A stretch of DNA of 17,083 bases from JBDKVA01 sp039679375 (GTDB lineage Bacteria; Bacillota; Clostridia; Acetivibrionales; DTU013). Positions 15,291-17,083 of the stretch are shown piece by piece. The first letter of the stretch is position 1. Each line of letters opens with the position of its first letter. The stretch spans positions 1 to 17,083 of the forward strand of contig JBDKVA010000213.1 in NCBI GenBank assembly GCA_039679375.1, in the 5' to 3' direction. Position numbers and translations under genes: made by a program. The notes below the pieces were generated by a model. The model saw only the letters and a list, made by a program, of their open reading frames with translations, searched no databases and was not told where the DNA came from.

Positions 15291-15330
15291 ATTATAGTTT
15301 AACATCTCTAGAAAAATTTTCAACTATAAT
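15291..15330. promoter_or_regulatory. Inverted repeat in the promoter region of the nucleoside importer
   Basis: ATTATAGTT (15291-15299) and AACTATAAT (15322-15330) are perfect inverse copies with 22 bases between, about three helical turns centre to centre. On the minus strand the downstream copy supplies TATAAT, which could be the -10 of the lipoprotein gene, but no good -35 stands at 16-18 bases. A small AAGTGG/CCACTT hairpin lies at 15332-15348, between this and the preceding gene. Confidence 0.35.
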
Positions 15331-15418
15331 GAAGTGGTTTGTCCACTTATGTATTGATACTGTCTTTCTTTTGCCTATTTTTGCTGTTCAAATCCGCAGT
15401 ATGCGCAAGGAATAGATT

Positions 15419-16528
15419 TTATAGCCTGCTGTTTATGGATTTCCCCAGCAGTTTGTAAATCGTCGCAGCAACGGGGACTCCGAGGAGTATGCCGGTAATC
15501 CCCATCAATCCGCCTCCGACGATGATTGCTGCAAAGACCCATATCCCGGGGAGTCCAATACTGTCCCCGACGACTTTCGGGTAAATAAGATTTCCTTCCA
15601 CCTGCTGCAGCACAACAATAAAAACAAGGAACAACAAAGCCTTTACCGGGTTGATCATTATGATCAGCAAAAACCCTACTGCAGCTCCAATATAAGCTCC
15701 TAACATCGGAATCAGAGCTGTCAGGCCGATCGCAGGCCCGATAATGGTTGCGTAAGGGAAGCCGAAAATCAGCATGCCGACTGTACACAGCAGGCCTAAA
15801 ATGATGGCTTCTTTGAACTGACCGACAAGGAAGCCGGAGAATGTTTCGTTAGCCGTATGCATGACGTCATATATCTTCCTTCTCAGGTTCGGCCGCATGC
15901 AAGTATTCATTGCCCTGTCGAACTGGCCCTTTAGTTTTTCCTTGCTAAAGAGGATATAGACGGAGAAAATGAAGCCCAGTACGAAACTAACAATTCCACT
16001 GAAAAAGGAACCGATATAGGAAGCTGTCCCCAAAGCCCAATTGCCCAGTAAATCCAGGGCTTTTTTTAACGTTGCCGCCCCGTCTATGTGGAGTTCTTCC
16101 AGCTTCTGCTGAAGTACCGGAACGTTGACGGCATTTTGCTCGATCCATTCGATCACTTTGTTGTAGAGGGCGGGGAAGCCGGCCGATAGAATGCGGATCG
16201 ACTGTACGAATTGCGGAATGACTATATACAGGAAAAATAACAGCACCAGAATGATCGTTAAAATCGACAGAAGGACGCTAACTCCCCTGCGTGACTTTAA
16301 AACCGTCTTTTTTCTGTTCCCCGGGAAATATATTTTTTCATATCTAACTACCAGTATGTTAAGAATATATGCGATACCGGCTCCAAGCAGCAAAGGGTAT
16401 ATAACGCCATAGATATATCTGCATACGCTAAGGATCGTTTTGATATTAAGGACGGCTAAGAGTACCATGCCAACCAGAATAATCGTTTTTACAGTTGATT
16501 TTTTGATTTTGCTGTTTGCATCATTCAT
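15419..16528 (-). CDS. AI-2E/PerM-family membrane transporter
   Basis: A 369-aa polytopic membrane protein of the AI-2E exporter/PerM (YdiK, YtvI) family. It has an N-terminal pair of membrane helices (about 13-60), a third near 85-105, a soluble helical stretch (about 105-150) and five or so further helices. The family's conserved end is clear: PMLGAYIGAAVGFLL, VLQQVEGNLIYPKVVGDSIGLPG and GGGLMGITGILLGVPVAATIYKLL. AAAGGA lies about 11 bases before the ATG at 16528. Members have been tied to autoinducer-2 efflux or to Na+/H+ exchange, so the substrate should be left open. It lies 167 bases upstream of the nucleoside operon on the same strand and is probably a separate unit. Confidence 0.93.
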   Translation of the reverse strand: MNDANSKIKKSTVKTIILVGMVLLAVLNIKTILSVCRYIYGVIYPLLLGAGIAYILNILVVRYEKIYFPGNRKKTVLKSRRGVSVLLSILTIILVLLFFLYIVIPQFVQSIRILSAGFPALYNKVIEWIEQNAVNVPVLQQKLEELHIDGAATLKKALDLLGNWALGTASYIGSFFSGIVSFVLGFIFSVYILFSKEKLKGQFDRAMNTCMRPNLRRKIYDVMHTANETFSGFLVGQFKEAIILGLLCTVGMLIFGFPYATIIGPAIGLTALIPMLGAYIGAAVGFLLIIMINPVKALLFLVFIVVLQQVEGNLIYPKVVGDSIGLPGIWVFAAIIVGGGLMGITGILLGVPVAATIYKLLGKSINSRL

Positions 16529-16618
16529 CCTGTTGAATTCCTTTCACCTGGTTTCCGGCCCGTTTCACGGAGATTGGGAAATTGCTTCCATGAATCTGTC
16601 ATGACGCTGCGGAATATA

Positions 16619-16779
16619 GGAGTCTGCACGAAAATTCCTGCACGCATCTTTTCGCCCATTTTTTCGCCCAAACTCTTTCAAAAAAAGCGTTAAATATCCG
16701 GATATTCGCCGTTTTTTTGAAAGTTTTGGACAAAAAAATTGTCTGGAAATCTGCATACATTAGTTTCCGTGCGGACTCC
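16619..16779. mobile_element. Candidate 161-bp palindromic MITE flanked by TA
   Basis: The two halves are imperfect inverse copies over the whole length. The ends match best: GGAGTCTGCACGAAAA (16619-16634) against the inverse of 16764-16779. The centre is also strong: CTTTCAAAAAAA (16675-16686) pairs perfectly with 16712-16723, and AATATCC/GGATATT (16693-16706) is the exact axis. Between, the halves still agree at roughly two thirds of positions. TA stands on each side (16617-16618 and 16780-16781), as expected for the target duplication of IS630/Tc1-mariner-type elements. No gene is inside. The sequence supports the palindrome directly; that it is mobile is inference. Confidence 0.6.
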
Positions 16780-16781
16780 TA

Positions 16782-16981
16782 GCATCATTTATATACGATT
16801 ATATACGAATTACAACCCTTTTTGACTGAATGATTAAAGAAAATTTTCTTCATTTCCGGGCACAGTGAAGAATCCTATCGAGTACTGCAGCCAAATTGCA
16901 ATATTCCCTCATCAAGGATGCTTCACTTCATTCAGAAAGGCATGGTTGACACGGTGCAGGACGGCGGAAAAATGCTATGGC
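16782..16981. other. Gene-free stretch between the MITE candidate and the right-edge gene
   Basis: Contains two perfect tandem copies of TTATATACGA (16789-16808), a 14-bp palindrome AAGAAAATTTTCTT (16837-16850) and an 11-bp inverted pair with one mismatch, GTGAAGAATCC (16865-16875) / GGATGCTTCAC (16916-16926). The last could be a long-loop hairpin after the right-edge gene. No reading frame with a credible ribosome binding site was seen. Confidence 0.4.
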
Positions 16982-17083
16982 TTAATGTCCGAATATCTTC
17001 AGCAGCCGCAGATAATGACTGGCCTCCCTTATCACGTGATCTCCCAGCAGCGGTATGATAATGGATTTAACTTTACATTCCAG
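16982..17083 (-). CDS. 3' end of a gene resembling DUF2935 proteins (partial)
   Basis: The minus strand is open from the window edge to a TAA at 16984-16982, giving 33 residues that end IIIPLLGDHVIREASHYLRL followed by LKIFGH. The PLLGDHVxREAxHYLRLL pattern recalls the carboxy-terminal end of DUF2935 proteins of Bacilli and Clostridia, which are predicted helical bundles with conserved His/Glu of unknown role. The frame runs exactly to the last base of the window, so the gene continues outside. The family call is from memory of the motif and is moderate. That this is coding is more certain than its name. Confidence 0.55.
   Translation of the reverse strand: MECKVKSIIIPLLGDHVIREASHYLRLLKIFGH

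Noticed and set aside
15300..15325. Possible CodY box upstream of the nucleoside importer
   Set aside because: The best minus-strand match to AATTTTCWGAAAATT has about five mismatches, which is near background in AT-rich DNA, although related nup operons are known CodY targets.
15252..15418. Purine riboswitch in the leader of the nucleoside importer
   Set aside because: No three-way-junction layout or conserved purine-aptamer core is seen; the leader is short and AT-rich.
16565..16756. 63-residue minus-strand frame upstream of the AI-2E family gene
   Set aside because: Most of it lies inside the 161-bp palindrome, there is no ribosome binding site, and the sequence is low-complexity Lys/Arg/Phe from A and T runs.
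1..17083. CRISPR array, rRNA, tRNA, phage or plasmid replication genes
   Set aside because: No regularly spaced repeats, no RNA gene signatures and no replication or phage protein motifs were found on either strand.

Overview
The window looks like a piece of a Gram-positive Firmicute chromosome, most likely a clostridial or Paenibacillus-like lineage. The evidence is AT-leaning composition, strong AGGAGG-type ribosome binding sites, lipoprotein signal peptides on binding proteins, a two-transmembrane extracellular-sensor AraC regulator, a BMP/NupNOPQ-type nucleoside importer and a PrdX-like deacylase. I cannot name the genus. I found no rRNA, tRNA, CRISPR array, transposase gene or phage gene.

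Left part (about 1-9575): a candidate inducible uptake and processing locus. An apparently intact TIM-barrel amidohydrolase (373-1161, +) converges on a membrane-bound dCache/AraC regulator (3671-1320, -). Divergent from the regulator are an M55 D-aminopeptidase (3990-4769) and a second amidohydrolase-fold protein (4905-5660) in which all the usual metal ligands are replaced. A solute-binding lipoprotein (5809-7392) and two LplB/YtcP-type permeases (7708-8664, 8706-9575) follow. The key observation is that the promoters of the peptidase, the binding protein and the permeases share one architecture: a TGCAACTTG element overlapping the -35, a 16-bp spacer and a TATAAT-like -10. Two of the three also have TGCAACATG exactly 20 bp upstream. 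This looks like the operator of the local AraC activator and ties the three transcription units into one regulon. No ABC ATPase or glycoside hydrolase is present here. Importers of this type usually borrow a shared ATPase encoded elsewhere. The accompanying enzymes (M55 peptidase, amidohydrolases) raise the possibility of a non-sugar, amide- or D-amino-acid-containing ligand; that is inference.

Middle and right (9576-15251): a long GGGGACGG palindrome, a PrdX/YbaK-type aminoacyl-tRNA deacylase (9764-10297, +), then a convergent minus-strand operon for a BMP-family nucleoside importer. Its gene order is lipoprotein, double ATPase, permease, permease (15251 down to 10303), with tight coupling among the last three genes and a hairpin between lipoprotein and ATPase.

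Far right (15419-17083): an AI-2E/PerM-family membrane protein (-). A 453-bp gene-free stretch follows, containing a candidate 161-bp palindromic MITE flanked by TA. The last 34 codons of a minus-strand gene resembling DUF2935 end at 16982. At the far left edge a minus-strand gene seems to begin at position 12.

The intergenic DNA is rich in palindromic elements: a multi-hairpin block at 187-352, a diverged repeat pair near 1265 and 7485, a TIR-bounded element at 4770-4881, the palindrome at 9626-9691 and the MITE at 16619-16779.
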